From Promethearchaeota archaeon (lineage in GTDB: Archaea > Asgardarchaeota > Lokiarchaeia > Sigynarchaeales > SOKP01), in assembly GCA_019058515.1 (NCBI GenBank), contig JAHPYY010000192.1:17402-81401 (forward strand): 64,000 bases of DNA, written 5' to 3'. Position numbers and translations under genes: made by a program. This document shows, piece after piece, positions 7,636-17,600 of the stretch (position 1 is the stretch's first letter; the number at the start of each line of letters is the position of its first letter). The notes beneath the pieces were generated by a model. That model was not told where the DNA came from. It saw only the letters and a list, made by a program, of their open reading frames with translations, and made no database searches.

Positions 7636-9437
7636 ATCCGTTCTTCAGTAATTCGAAAATACTCTCCATCTATTTTTTTAAAGCTCATCTTCATTATAAT
7701 GGGAAGAAATAGAGAGACAAGTAGTTTCATCAGTCCTTTCTTAAGTGCGCTTATTTTCAATCCAGAATAGGAATTCCTTTCGATCATCTCAGTATGAACT
7801 GTTCTTAAACGATCCACTAGAGTTTGTTCAAACATTGGCTTACTTATAATTTCCCCCGGCATCTTTAGCGAAACACCAGAGCTTTTTTTTGAGATCTTGA
7901 AAACCCCATTCAAAAGATCTTGCTCGCTATTCAGTTCAATTTGAATTTCGCTTTCTTTGAAAAGTTCGGGATTTGTAAAGTAAATAGCCGTAATTAAGTC
8001 CCATATATAAATATGATCAATATGGAAAACCTTCTTTTGCACCCATATCTCATCCAAGAAGGGTTCGAGAAAACTTTTTGGAAAGAATTTTAGTTTATTG
8101 ACCCACGATTTGTCAAACTCGATTTGCAATCCTTCTTGACAGCTAATTACCGAGATTTTAAAGTAATTGCGAAGCACTTCAAATGCCGCGGTTAAATCTC
8201 GTCTTACATTTGCGTCTCTGATATTAATTCTCCCTAATTTAATCCAATCTGTAGTGGATCCTCCCATTAATGTAATGCTATTTAAGTTATTAAAGAATTC
8301 GGGATTGATTTGATTAGCACCATATAGATTTGTCAATGTTCCTAAAGCGATAATAGAGAGATCGTTCTTATATATGTTTGAAACCTCTGCTAGAAATTTA
8401 GCTGCAGGGGTATTAACATCGCCTTTTTCTTTAGCACCTAAAAAAACGGGAACATTGTCTCTTCCAATAGCATTAATTAACGATTGCGTACATTTATACA
8501 CATCCTTTACAGTTCCATTGCCAAAAACAGTTGTTATACCAATTATTTCAAAATCTGAGCATCCAAAAAGATAAAGCAACGCTAAGCCATCATCTGTAAT
8601 TCCTAAAGGTTTTCCATATGTACAATCACAGTCTATTACTATTTTCTTCAAATCCGTTGTGGAAGTAGAAATTGGCATTTTACTTGCTTGCTTTTTGCCA
8701 AAAAGACTTGAAAAAAATTTATACAGCCTTTTTTCCTTTGTAATAAAAAAGCCATAGTACATTATTAGTATACTAAAGATTACAACTATCCTTCCGACAA
8801 TTATCATAATACTTTCGTAGAATATTCCTGTATCAATCAGTAACCCCGTAAAAAACAAGGTGAAGGCTAAAATCATTAAAATACCCCGAGCTCTTAAATC
8901 GGCATAACCAGATTTGATTGATTTCCACGCAAATACTACAATTGTGGGTATAGAAAATACTGCAAACAACCTTGAACTTGTCACATAGGTAACATAGAAA
9001 TCATCGCCTAAACCAAAATCGATAAGACCAAAAAAGATTAGGAATAGACCGATCTCATAAATCAATGTAAGGAAAACAATGATTAGAAAAGGAATTTGGG
9101 CCCTTCTTCCGGAATTAGGGTAAAGAAGTTTCCAGAAGACATACAACCAGCACAAATACAAAATTGGAACGAATGCAAAATTGATAAGTAGTTGAATTCT
9201 TTCAGGAATAAAAATTTCTACAAATGGTGGAAACAATAGATTACCAAAGAATTGAACTATAAAGATACCGGTAAAAAAATAGAGCCCAATTAAGAAAAAG
9301 TGGACCATTAATGCCCCCGCAATAAGGTAATGTTGTCTCGTTGTAATGTAATTTTGAAAAAACTTGTAGGAGAGAAAAATCATAATAATAATGATTACAA
9401 TTCCTAATATATTGTAAAAATCTTCCAAAAATGTCAT
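7632..9437 (-). CDS. Membrane-anchored inosine/uridine-type nucleoside hydrolase
   Basis: 601 residues. Residues 1-235 form about seven transmembrane helices, like the sensor part of membrane kinases. Residues about 265-600 are a nucleoside hydrolase domain: KKIVIDCDCTYG.., GITDDGLALLYLF, then IIALGTLTNLYGA and ITLMGGS, all hallmarks of the IU-nucleoside hydrolase family that splits ribonucleosides into base and ribose. The usual DTDPGxDDA calcium site is split here by a short insertion between DCDC and TDDGLALL, but the acidic residues remain. The family is normally soluble and about 310 residues long, so the membrane fusion is unusual. Confidence 0.75.
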   Translation of the reverse strand: MTFLEDFYNILGIVIIIIMIFLSYKFFQNYITTRQHYLIAGALMVHFFLIGLYFFTGIFIVQFFGNLLFPPFVEIFIPERIQLLINFAFVPILYLCWLYVFWKLLYPNSGRRAQIPFLIIVFLTLIYEIGLFLIFFGLIDFGLGDDFYVTYVTSSRLFAVFSIPTIVVFAWKSIKSGYADLRARGILMILAFTLFFTGLLIDTGIFYESIMIIVGRIVVIFSILIMYYGFFITKEKRLYKFFSSLFGKKQASKMPISTSTTDLKKIVIDCDCTYGKPLGITDDGLALLYLFGCSDFEIIGITTVFGNGTVKDVYKCTQSLINAIGRDNVPVFLGAKEKGDVNTPAAKFLAEVSNIYKNDLSIIALGTLTNLYGANQINPEFFNNLNSITLMGGSTTDWIKLGRINIRDANVRRDLTAAFEVLRNYFKISVISCQEGLQIEFDKSWVNKLKFFPKSFLEPFLDEIWVQKKVFHIDHIYIWDLITAIYFTNPELFKESEIQIELNSEQDLLNGVFKISKKSSGVSLKMPGEIISKPMFEQTLVDRLRTVHTEMIERNSYSGLKISALKKGLMKLLVSLFLPIIMKMSFKKIDGEYFRITEERI

Positions 9438-9700
9438 TGCTTTTTATACGAAAAAGATTTGATTAATTTCGCTTTTCAAGTATCTCATTCTTTTTAAATT
9501 TAAGTAAAATTCAGTAATTATTAAATAACACAATACTATAGAGAAATTTCGGGAGTTTTAACATATAAAAATCTCAATTAAGAATTGAAGCCTTAATTGG
9601 CTAAAGTAGATTGGAAGTTCGAGAGTATCGAAATATTTTAAAAGTCTCGAATCTAGTTAAATCATTATAATATCTGTGATTATTACCTAAGGCAAAAATC

Positions 9701-10108
9701 ATGAGTAGATATTGTGTAAAATGTGGAAAAGAGGTTGATCCGTCGTGGAGAGTGTGCCCGAATTGCGGAGACTCTCTTTTGAGCCAAGACCCGACTCAGC
9801 CTTACCAACCGACCACTTATCCTCAGCAGGGGAGTGTCTCCTATTCATCCTACAAACCAGAGAAGGAGGGATACACATATGGATTAATATCTGTAATCTT
9901 GGCTGGGATAGGATTTCTTCTTGGCTGGTACATTATTATGCTAGGTGGTATAATGCTAGCTATTATCGGGGTCATCGTGGGAGCTAGAGGATTAGTCAAG
10001 GATAAGACCAGTACCTTATCCATTATCGGAATAATTGGTTCGCTTCTGGTGTTAGGAATAATGGTATTTCTTTGGTTAATTATATACCTATTATGGATTA
10101 TTTTTTAG
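9701..10108 (+). CDS. Zinc-ribbon protein with C-terminal membrane hairpin
   Basis: 135 residues. The N-terminal zinc ribbon is YCVKCGKEVDPSWRVCPNCG. A proline/glutamine/tyrosine-rich linker (about 28-55) follows, then two long hydrophobic segments near 58-92 and 102-135. Small proteins of this zinc-ribbon, linker and membrane-helix type are widespread in archaea, and their function is mostly unknown. Another of this type lies at 21791-22180 with the order reversed. The stop overlaps the end of the convergent radical SAM gene by 11 bp. Confidence 0.7.
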   Translation: MSRYCVKCGKEVDPSWRVCPNCGDSLLSQDPTQPYQPTTYPQQGSVSYSSYKPEKEGYTYGLISVILAGIGFLLGWYIIMLGGIMLAIIGVIVGARGLVKDKTSTLSIIGIIGSLLVLGIMVFLWLIIYLLWIIF

Positions 10109-11819
10109 ATTTTTTTTTTAAATTCATTTTTTGATACTTTCTTGAAAAATCCTCGTCGGATCGGCATGTAGCATGAACTTTATGTATTATTTGCCAGTTA
10201 TTCTCTTCGAAATTATTCCAGATTTCGTATAATATAGTATCGAATTTTTTTATAAAATGGCTTAGAAATTGGAAAGTGTTTACCGTAACTTGAGTGTGTT
10301 TTTCTACAGGTATCAATTCAATTATATCGTTAATAGGATTCTCTAAGTGTGTTAACCAAGTTTGCATTAAAAATTTTTTCAATGAAATAGATTTGGTTTT
10401 GATATGAGGTATTTTGCATAACGCTGAATCTAACATTTCAATTCGCTCTTTAAACTCGGTTCTATTACTCGGTAAGTAATTATACACCCAATTTTTCAGT
10501 GGAGTTTGCCATTTCGGCACCATTGGGTTGAGATCAGCCTGAATGGTAAAATCCTTAACTCCTGATTGTTGGGCTAGTTTTCGCTGCGCTTGAATCAACT
10601 TAATAATCCCTAATCTATCGCCTTCAGTTTCGGTTGGTAATCCTACGAGGAAGAAGTTTTTGAGAGCGTTAATCCCATTTTCAAAAATTATGTGAGTAGT
10701 ATCGAGGATGCGTTCATTCGTAATATTCTTGCATAATTTTCGACGAAGTTGGTCGGTTCCCGTTTCAGGCGCTATGGTAAGACGATTTTGACCTCCTTTG
10801 GAAATAGCTTCAATAAGATCTGAAGTAACTTTATCTGGTCTAAGCGTAGCAATAGAAAGTTTTAATCCCTGATTTACGAGAGACCAACAAAGATCGGTTA
10901 AATGGGGAAAATCGCTTAAATTTACTCCAAATATACCTACTTTTAAGACATCAGTAGCGGTAACGCCTTCATCAACAATTTCGAGAAGTCTAGACAAGCT
11001 TCGGAATCTTGCAGGACTAAACATGCCTGAACCAATCATGCAGAACCTACAAGCATGACTACATCCCCTCCCGATTTCTAACTGAAAAGATTGTCCTTTA
11101 ATCGGAGCGTATGGGTGATAATCGGGTAGAGTTGAGACGATTTGCCTAATAGGATAGCCTATTTCATCTAAATTGGTGAAATCGAATCGATCGTACCAGG
11201 ATCCAGCAACTTCCTCGAATGTTTTTTCCCGAAAAAGGGAGGAATATGGAATTCCATTAGCCTCTAATGCGTGAGGAGTCCAAAAACCCCTTATTTTATT
11301 GAAATCAGAAGGGTTACTCCAAAACTTAGCGATTCCCTCGTTATTTAACATTTTTAAAAATTGAGGGAGAGAGCATTCGGCGTCTCCTAAGAAAAACCCA
11401 TCTACTAAATCCATCAGAGGAAAGGGATTAGCACCAGCACACGGTCCACCAATGAACACCGGAGGATACTTACCTTTCTTGCGTTTTCGCATCATGTTGT
11501 CAATTGGAATCCCTGCTTTTCGCAACATCCATCCTACTATTAAATAATCGAGTTCAAATTGCGAAGTAAAACCTAATACATCCATCTCAGATAGAGTTAA
11601 TGTGTGTTCCATACTTCGAGGCTCCACAAACGGATTCCACGGAAGAAATATGCGTTCAAATCGCCAACCAGGTTGCGAATTAACAATATTGCCTAAGGTA
11701 ATAACCGTCATACCATTCATGGCTATATTGTAATACGCGGGAAAAATTAGTCCGAAAGTTTTACCTTTTTCTTTCGCAAAAACATTTTTCTCAGTAACAA
11801 AAGAGGGGATACTTCTCAT
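10098..11819 (-). CDS. B12-binding-type radical SAM protein
   Basis: 573 residues. The N-terminal ~240 residues contain a Rossmann-like part (VFIGGPCAGANPFPLMDLVD) resembling the B12-binding-like domain found ahead of many radical SAM enzymes. The iron-sulfur motif is GRGCSHACRFC at about 251-260, where three cysteines hold a 4Fe-4S cluster that cleaves S-adenosylmethionine. Typical barrel motifs follow (LRPDKVTSDLIEAI, LTIAPETGT, FFLVGLPTETEGD). The architecture matches the uncharacterised TIGR03960-like group of B12/radical SAM proteins. The reaction is unknown. Confidence 0.8.
   Translation of the reverse strand: MRSIPSFVTEKNVFAKEKGKTFGLIFPAYYNIAMNGMTVITLGNIVNSQPGWRFERIFLPWNPFVEPRSMEHTLTLSEMDVLGFTSQFELDYLIVGWMLRKAGIPIDNMMRKRKKGKYPPVFIGGPCAGANPFPLMDLVDGFFLGDAECSLPQFLKMLNNEGIAKFWSNPSDFNKIRGFWTPHALEANGIPYSSLFREKTFEEVAGSWYDRFDFTNLDEIGYPIRQIVSTLPDYHPYAPIKGQSFQLEIGRGCSHACRFCMIGSGMFSPARFRSLSRLLEIVDEGVTATDVLKVGIFGVNLSDFPHLTDLCWSLVNQGLKLSIATLRPDKVTSDLIEAISKGGQNRLTIAPETGTDQLRRKLCKNITNERILDTTHIIFENGINALKNFFLVGLPTETEGDRLGIIKLIQAQRKLAQQSGVKDFTIQADLNPMVPKWQTPLKNWVYNYLPSNRTEFKERIEMLDSALCKIPHIKTKSISLKKFLMQTWLTHLENPINDIIELIPVEKHTQVTVNTFQFLSHFIKKFDTILYEIWNNFEENNWQIIHKVHATCRSDEDFSRKYQKMNLKKKSKK
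10110..10119 (+). terminator. T-run terminator
   Basis: A run of ten T directly follows the stop codon of the zinc-ribbon membrane protein. Archaeal RNA polymerase terminates at T-rich stretches. It lies inside the end of the convergent gene. Confidence 0.4.
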
Positions 11820-12026
11820 TTATTCTATCAGTTATTAGTTGTAGTTTAAGTAGGATTTTTGGTGTGGGTTTTTCTTTCGGTTTAACTCTACTTTAAATTC
11901 GACATGGAAATATTAAAATACCGATAATTGAGAGTGAAATTAACTAAACTTGTTTAATCCTCTAAATTAGAGTCTATTGGTTTATCATATTAGTTTTAAA
12001 AAATAAGTCAAATTATATAGATTACT

Positions 12027-12359
12027 ATGGAGGAATTTAAGGATAAAAGGATGTTCTTAATGGAAAAAATGAGGAATAGTGACGACTTTTTCAAAAAATT
12101 TGGCAAGCTAGACGATGAAGCATTTGCACCAGGAGTCATCCCAAAGAAGTACAAAGAGCTCACAATGATCTCGGTGTCAATTGTTAGTAAATGCACGGAA
12201 TGTATAACGTACCACATCGAACAATCGATAAAAGAAGGTGCAACTTTACCCGAACTAATCGAAGCGATTAAAATGGGGATGATGGCAGCTGGTTCGACGA
12301 CTTATCCATATATAAGGCATAGTTTTAGCGTACTCTTTGAAATGAACCTTATTCAATAA
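12027..12359 (+). CDS. AhpD-like / carboxymuconolactone decarboxylase family protein
   Basis: 110 residues, the usual size for the family. The key motif is SKCTECITYHIEQSIKEGA (C56, C59, H63), the CxxC...H site of AhpD-type thiol peroxidase or reductase proteins. AIKMGMMAAGSTTYPYIRH follows, like the second conserved helix. The CxxC pair suggests redox activity with alkyl peroxides, not decarboxylation. It stands alone, with no peroxiredoxin gene beside it. Confidence 0.8.
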   Translation: MEEFKDKRMFLMEKMRNSDDFFKKFGKLDDEAFAPGVIPKKYKELTMISVSIVSKCTECITYHIEQSIKEGATLPELIEAIKMGMMAAGSTTYPYIRHSFSVLFEMNLIQ

Positions 12360-12422
12360 GTAAGAATCAGAATTTAATAGAGAGTTTAAATTTAAGCAAA
12401 AAAGAGAATTAATTTAGAGAGA

Positions 12423-12542
12423 TTATTCTCCTAATTCTTTCTTGAAGCAATCGTAACACAACCACTTCTTAGTCACAGCTGAATAATAATCTACATCCTC
12501 GGAACTACCGCATTTTTCGCATTTATCAGGTGTGTCGTTAAT
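12423..12542 (-). CDS. Very small zinc-ribbon protein, possibly starting at ATT
   Basis: The minus strand encodes about 39 residues with four cysteines in pairs, CEKCGSSEDVD then WLCYDCFKKELGE, and a TAA stop. This is a clean zinc-ribbon pattern. There is no ATG, GTG or TTG between the upstream in-frame stop and the first cysteine. An ATT at 12540-12542 is the only position giving a complete ribbon. It is either a tiny gene with a rare start codon or the end of a lost longer gene. Confidence 0.45.
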   Translation of the reverse strand: MNDTPDKCEKCGSSEDVDYYSAVTKKWLCYDCFKKELGE

Positions 12543-12761
12543 TTAGAATCAGCTCGAATTTAAATCTTGATTATATATAGAAAAATTTTGTAATCCTAAT
12601 AAATTTTAGTCCTATTGAATAATAAATTACAGGGTGCGAGAATCATTGCCTAAAATCGATTTAAAAGCGCTCTAATCTCGTATAGCATATTAGGAAACTT
12701 ATATTAGAGGGTATTTTTTTCTTTTAATATTAAGGATAAAATTACTAATATTAAAAAAGTA

Positions 12762-13145
12762 ATGACAAAATTTTGTCAATATTGCGGTAGTAATGTAGAA
12801 CCAGGCGAGCGTTTTTGTTCTTTATGCGGACACGAAATTGAAAAACCAAAGCTAAAAGATACGGTTAAGCGCGCCGAAATAGATGAGCGAGATAGAACGA
12901 TAGACGAGCTAAAGAACAGAATACGGCATCTAGAACAACAAGTTAGTTCGTCAAATAACGAAGAGCTAATTCGGTTAAGGCAGGAGTTGGATGAGCTAAA
13001 ACGAAGCCAATCAAAACCTGTCTTTGCTCCGCAAGCGCAAGTTCAACCACCAACGAGAAGAAGCAGTAGTAGTGGTTGCGGGTGGTGTTGCTGTTGTATC
13101 TTTATCATTTTTATAATAGGGTTTATTTTTATTATATTTTCGTAG
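12762..13145 (+). CDS. Zinc-ribbon, coiled-coil, membrane-tail protein
   Basis: 127 residues. The N-terminal ribbon is FCQYCGSNVEPGERFCSLCG. Residues about 40-85 form a charged coiled coil (RTIDELKNRIRHLEQQV). A serine-rich linker follows, then a remarkable run GCGWCCCCIFIIFIIGFIF at the C-terminus. The tail is probably a single membrane helix, and the clustered cysteines at its border could be lipidated or bind metal. A scaffold or regulatory role at the membrane is a guess. Confidence 0.65.
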   Translation: MTKFCQYCGSNVEPGERFCSLCGHEIEKPKLKDTVKRAEIDERDRTIDELKNRIRHLEQQVSSSNNEELIRLRQELDELKRSQSKPVFAPQAQVQPPTRRSSSSGCGWCCCCIFIIFIIGFIFIIFS

Positions 13146-13147
13146 CC

Positions 13148-13764
13148 TTATTTTTTGCAAAAATGGTGTTTTAAAATTGTTCCTTTCGCCGCAATATAAG
13201 CATTTCCACCTACTGCTACGCTAATATTTTCGTTTTCTTTTTCAGCAGCTACTAATATGAGGGATTTTCTACCCATTTCATAGCCCTGCTCTATTTTTAT
13301 ATCAATGCTTTTTTTTTCGCGTAATAATCGTGCTTTAAAAGGAATTCACCCAAACATCCATTTCCTGAACCTGGGCCAGGGACTTCTGAAATTCCGTAAA
13401 ACAGTGAAAAAACTCGCACGCTAAGGTCGTTATAAGGGTTATATGTTTCCGGAGCCAATAATAGGATCGATTTTGCATGAGTGTATTTTATTACTTCTGT
13501 ATACACTTTTTCGTTAATTTTAGCTCTTTTTAAGGATTCTAAGGTTTTTAAAAGTACTATCATAAACCAAAATCTCGTAGATACCTCCTGAATCTTGAAT
13601 CTCGTGCTTATTTCGGACACTTGAATATTTAACAAATTTGCAATTAGTTCAGGAGTAAAAAATTGTCCAAAAATTGGATGTCTCTGTTCTATCCAAATTG
13701 TCTTAAGTTTTTTCGCTTTGTATTTAAACAATACCGGTATGCTTTCAACCTTCAAATTTAGCAA
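13148..13764 (-). pseudogene. phzF-like fragment with a frameshift
   Basis: The frame 13297-13764 encodes the C-terminal half of a PhzF-family isomerase: VSTRFWFMIVL, LLLAPETYNPYNDLSVRVFS and EVPGPGSGNGCLGEFLL, the diagnostic GSGNGC loop. It then hits a stop, but a one-base shift in a run of nine A (mRNA sense; 13309-13317) continues the family pattern to 13148: IEQGYEMGRKSLILVAAEKE and VAVGGNAYIAAKG. The N-terminal ~110 residues, including the catalytic glutamate, are missing. Upstream is an EF-2 fragment instead. This is a truncated, frameshifted remnant. Confidence 0.75.
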
Positions 13765-14033
13765 CAGTATTTTGATTGGTTTTTTGATGATTTCTTGTAG
13801 ACTACTGCTTCATATGCATATGAAATTTTCTCTAAGGTTAGTATCTGATCTTGTTCTTCCTTATCTTTTGGTACTTTATCCGCTACCAAAAATGTTTCTC
13901 CAGAAGGACAAATAAATCCATAAAGCGTAAACAAGTTTCCTGCTGGAACTTTATCAATATCTAAAAGATATTCATCTTTTAAAGAATTTTCAATTCCTTT
14001 GGTCTCATTTGGGACTGAAAATAAAAAGATTTA
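13758..14033 (-). pseudogene. Fragment of an elongation factor 2 paralogue
   Basis: The minus strand is open without an ATG and contains VPAGNLFTLYGFICPSGETF. This matches VPAGNLFALYGFIAPSGETF in the intact EF-2 of this window, and the similarity continues for about 35 residues (EKISYAYEAVV against ENIQYACQAVV). Only a piece of domain II remains. It ends at a TAA at 13758-13760, within 5 bp of the phzF fragment. The differences show a paralogue or transferred copy, not a recent duplicate. Confidence 0.7.
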
Positions 14034-14172
14034 AAGTTGTACCAAACCATCATAAAATATGACCTAATCTGTTTATCTATATTGAAACTTTATAAATTTT
14101 AAAATCCTTATATTTTTTTAGAGATCTAATATTTAAATACTGCCATAAAAGGTTTTAATTAATTGAGCTAAG

Positions 14173-14637
14173 ATGAATTCAAATAAAATCAAAAAAACAG
14201 AAGAAATGATAAGATTTGAGAAAGAGACAGGTAAAAAAGCTGTATGGAGAGGATTAATTACAAATGAATTTAAAAAGTGGAAAAGAGGAGAAAAAGTCTA
14301 TACTCATGAAGGTACAAGATGGACTATTTATGTTGATTCAGATACAGATAAAAAATGGAAAAAATTTTTAACAGAGATTAAAAAGCAAAAAGAGAATTAT
14401 TCTATCTCTCAATTAGGAAAAGATGGAATAAATCTTTTAATAGATGTCTATGAAAAAGTTAGAAAAGTTGGTAAAGACATTAATTTTAACTTAATTAAAG
14501 AATTAACTACTAATTCATTAGATCTTTCTCTTATAAATCCTAAGTCGGCAATAAGGGAAGAATTAATTCAAGTGATTACTCCATTACATTTCTTTATCCA
14601 GAGAAAAAAAAGCCTAAGTTTAACATTAAAAAAGTAA
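14173..14637 (+). CDS. Possible ribbon-helix-helix-type protein upstream of the receptor gene
   Basis: 154 residues, lysine-rich, with no hydrophobic segment. The stretch RWTIYVDSDTDKKWKKFL, then YSISQLGKDGINLLIDV, has the pattern of a beta-strand plus two helices as in ribbon-helix-helix DNA-binding proteins (.IYVD....K.... followed by S.S.L...G...L). This is a weak structural guess, and the protein could also be an adaptor. It ends just before the large membrane protein gene on the same strand, so the two are probably co-transcribed. Confidence 0.55.
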   Translation: MNSNKIKKTEEMIRFEKETGKKAVWRGLITNEFKKWKRGEKVYTHEGTRWTIYVDSDTDKKWKKFLTEIKKQKENYSISQLGKDGINLLIDVYEKVRKVGKDINFNLIKELTTNSLDLSLINPKSAIREELIQVITPLHFFIQRKKSLSLTLKK

Positions 14638-14685
14638 ATTTTGGATAATTTTTTAAAAAACGAAGTGAAAAATGAAGTGATAATA

Positions 14686-17600
14686 ATGGCGGGAAATTGG
14701 AAAAAACAAAAAAATAAGATATTAATATTATGTTTTCTCATATTGAGTTTTAATCTTCCTAATTATTACTTAAAACCAGAGATGTTAATTTCATCTAGAG
14801 AAATTGATAAAACAAATATTCAAAATTCAAATCAAATCTATATATTTAAATTTACTGTCGCTGATCCGAAAAGTGAAGAAACTTTTGAAACTCAATATGT
14901 TATCCCTCAAGACGGAAAGTTTTTAATTACGATAAATAATCCAGATGGGTCTTCAGATGGACATTTTCGATTTCATATAACTGATGGTTCTGGAAATGAA
15001 TATGAAGCAATTCATCTTCCCACAGCAGATGTTACATGTTGTCCTGAAGTCCCTTATGATGAAGATACTAATTCTGGAAGAACATTTTACCAAGTTTATA
15101 CAAATGTAAAGAAAATGTGGGGTGAGGTCACTCTTAAAGTTCCCTATCGCCTTGATAATGATATATCTGACAACACAGGTCAAGATTCTTTAGAAGTTGA
15201 ATTCATTCCTGACTTTATTGAAATAATGGGAGCAGAAGAAATCCTCCATACTTCTTGTGCTCCTCAAAGTTCTAATTCTTGGTCCAAAAGTTTCAGTTTA
15301 GATAAGGACGATCAATTGATTATTTTGGACGAGACAATTAATGCAGGAGGAGGTGGAGGTTATGATATATATCTTAATAAGCAGTATCAATGCAGTATTA
15401 CATATGGGTTTAAAGGAACTTCATTTACTGGAGCCCCAAGAATAGTTGCAATCAATATTTCAAAGGGATCTTATGTATTGGATGTAGTCCATTCAGATTC
15501 CTATTATGGTGACAATTATGGGGATAGTAGAACGGCTAAATTTTATGTTAAACAAAATGGAGAAACTGGTTCCGTCAATACTACAGTTCAAGAAATGTCT
15601 CTGTACGAAGCTACACAAACTTTTAAGTCTCTCGTGTCGATTTCATTAAAAGGAAATGGTTATTTCTATGGAAAATGTATATCCTTATCTATAGAACAAC
15701 TTACGGAGGTTGATGTATCAATTAATATTGATGAAGGTATTAAGTTAATCCCATCAAATTCTTCGTATCAAACGATGGTTATATCAAAAAATGAAATACT
15801 TTCTTTAACTTATTCCGGTCATATGCGAACAATAACTCTCTATGGATTCTGTACTGAAATTTATAATGATGTTCCCATAAGTTCAATAGAATTCACTGTA
15901 GATTCGACAAAATTTTCTAATTCTGCAAATGTTGGGAAGATTTTAGCATATTTAAAAACGAATACTAGTTATTATGAGACTAGAGCAGCCCAATGTGCTA
16001 TTTGGGCTGCCACCGATGGACCATCAAGTGTAATTTATGAATACTACTTTTCGGAATCTACCCGTTATACAGCAAATGTCATTTTAGAAGAAAGTGGAAC
16101 AGGCTTATATATTCCTATAAGCGATGTTGATGGAGATGGATTGAGTGATGATGAAGAGATAAATAAATACTCAACAGATCCAGAAGATTCTGATGATGAT
16201 GGATTAAGTGATTATGAGGAAGTAAATGCTTATTCTACTGATCCAAACAATTCAGATAGTGATGATGATGGATTAAGTGATTATGAGGAAATAAATGCTT
16301 ATTCTACTGATCCAAACAATTCAGATAGTGATGATGATGGATTAAGTGATTATGAGGAAGTAAATACTTATTCTACTGATCCAAACAATTCTGATAGTGA
16401 TGGAGATGGCTTTAGTGATAAAGAAGAGATTTCTTGGTATTTTAGTGATCCAAATAATAGAAATAGTACTCCCTTAGGTGATATTACAGTGATACTTGTT
16501 TTAATCATTAGTTCTGTTATTGTGGTAATAACTTTAATCATTTTGAAGAGAAGAAAAAAGATAAAAGAAGTAGAAAAAATAGAAGTTGTAGAGAGAAGTT
16601 GGAATAATTTGGAAAGAAAAGGAAAGGGAAGTAGAGCCCTAACCGATACATTTAGGGTAAGAAAAGACGAAGAAGCAAAAAGAGTGGCAGAACTCTTAGA
16701 GAAAATTAAAATTGAAAACCAGAAAATTATTACAAAAGCGAAAAATAATATGAGTAAAGAATTTTATGATGAAGCTATAGTTTTCTTTGAGAAATCTAAA
16801 CAAATATGCCTTAATCGAGGATGGAAAGAGGGTATTACTTATGCAGAGAAAATGATTCTTGAATGTGAAAACAAAAAACAAGATAGCTATGAAAATTTGA
16901 TGCTAAAAGCAAAACAACTAAACGAGCAAGGTAAAGAACTTTATAAAACTCATTCTTTTGTAGAATCTATCGATTTTTGGAATAAGGTTATAAATCTCTA
17001 CGATCTTGCCCTTAAGAAAGCACCTTCATCAAAAGATAAAGAAGAAATAAGAGAGTATAAAAGAACACTTAAAGAAAATATTTGCTATTCTTATATAGAA
17101 AGTGGTAAGAACTATAACCAATTAGCGATAGATAAGCATAATGAGAAAAATATTCAAAAAGCAAGGGAATTATGGATCAAGGCGTCAAACAGTTTTCAAA
17201 GAGCGAATAACCAAATTACATCAAACTTACTTAATATTTCTTATGAAAAATTAAATAATAGGATTAAGACCATTGAATTAAATCTAAAACAACTTCAAAT
17301 AGAAGAATTATGTTTGAGTGCAGATGAGGATATAGAGAAAGCTAAAACCTTAGTTGATACTAACTTAATAAAAGCAGTAAACCAAGTTAACACTTCAATC
17401 TTAAAATATATTGATACAATTTCCCAAGCTAAAGATAGTAATTTTAACGAATTAATTGATGGTATTCAGGGTAAATTAGATGATGCTGAAAATTTTGAGT
17501 CAGAACTTCGTGTAAAAATACGCGAATCGTATGGAATAGAACCAGTAGTACCAGATGTGATTACAGAGGATCAAGAAGGCATGGCTAAATCGTTCATTGA

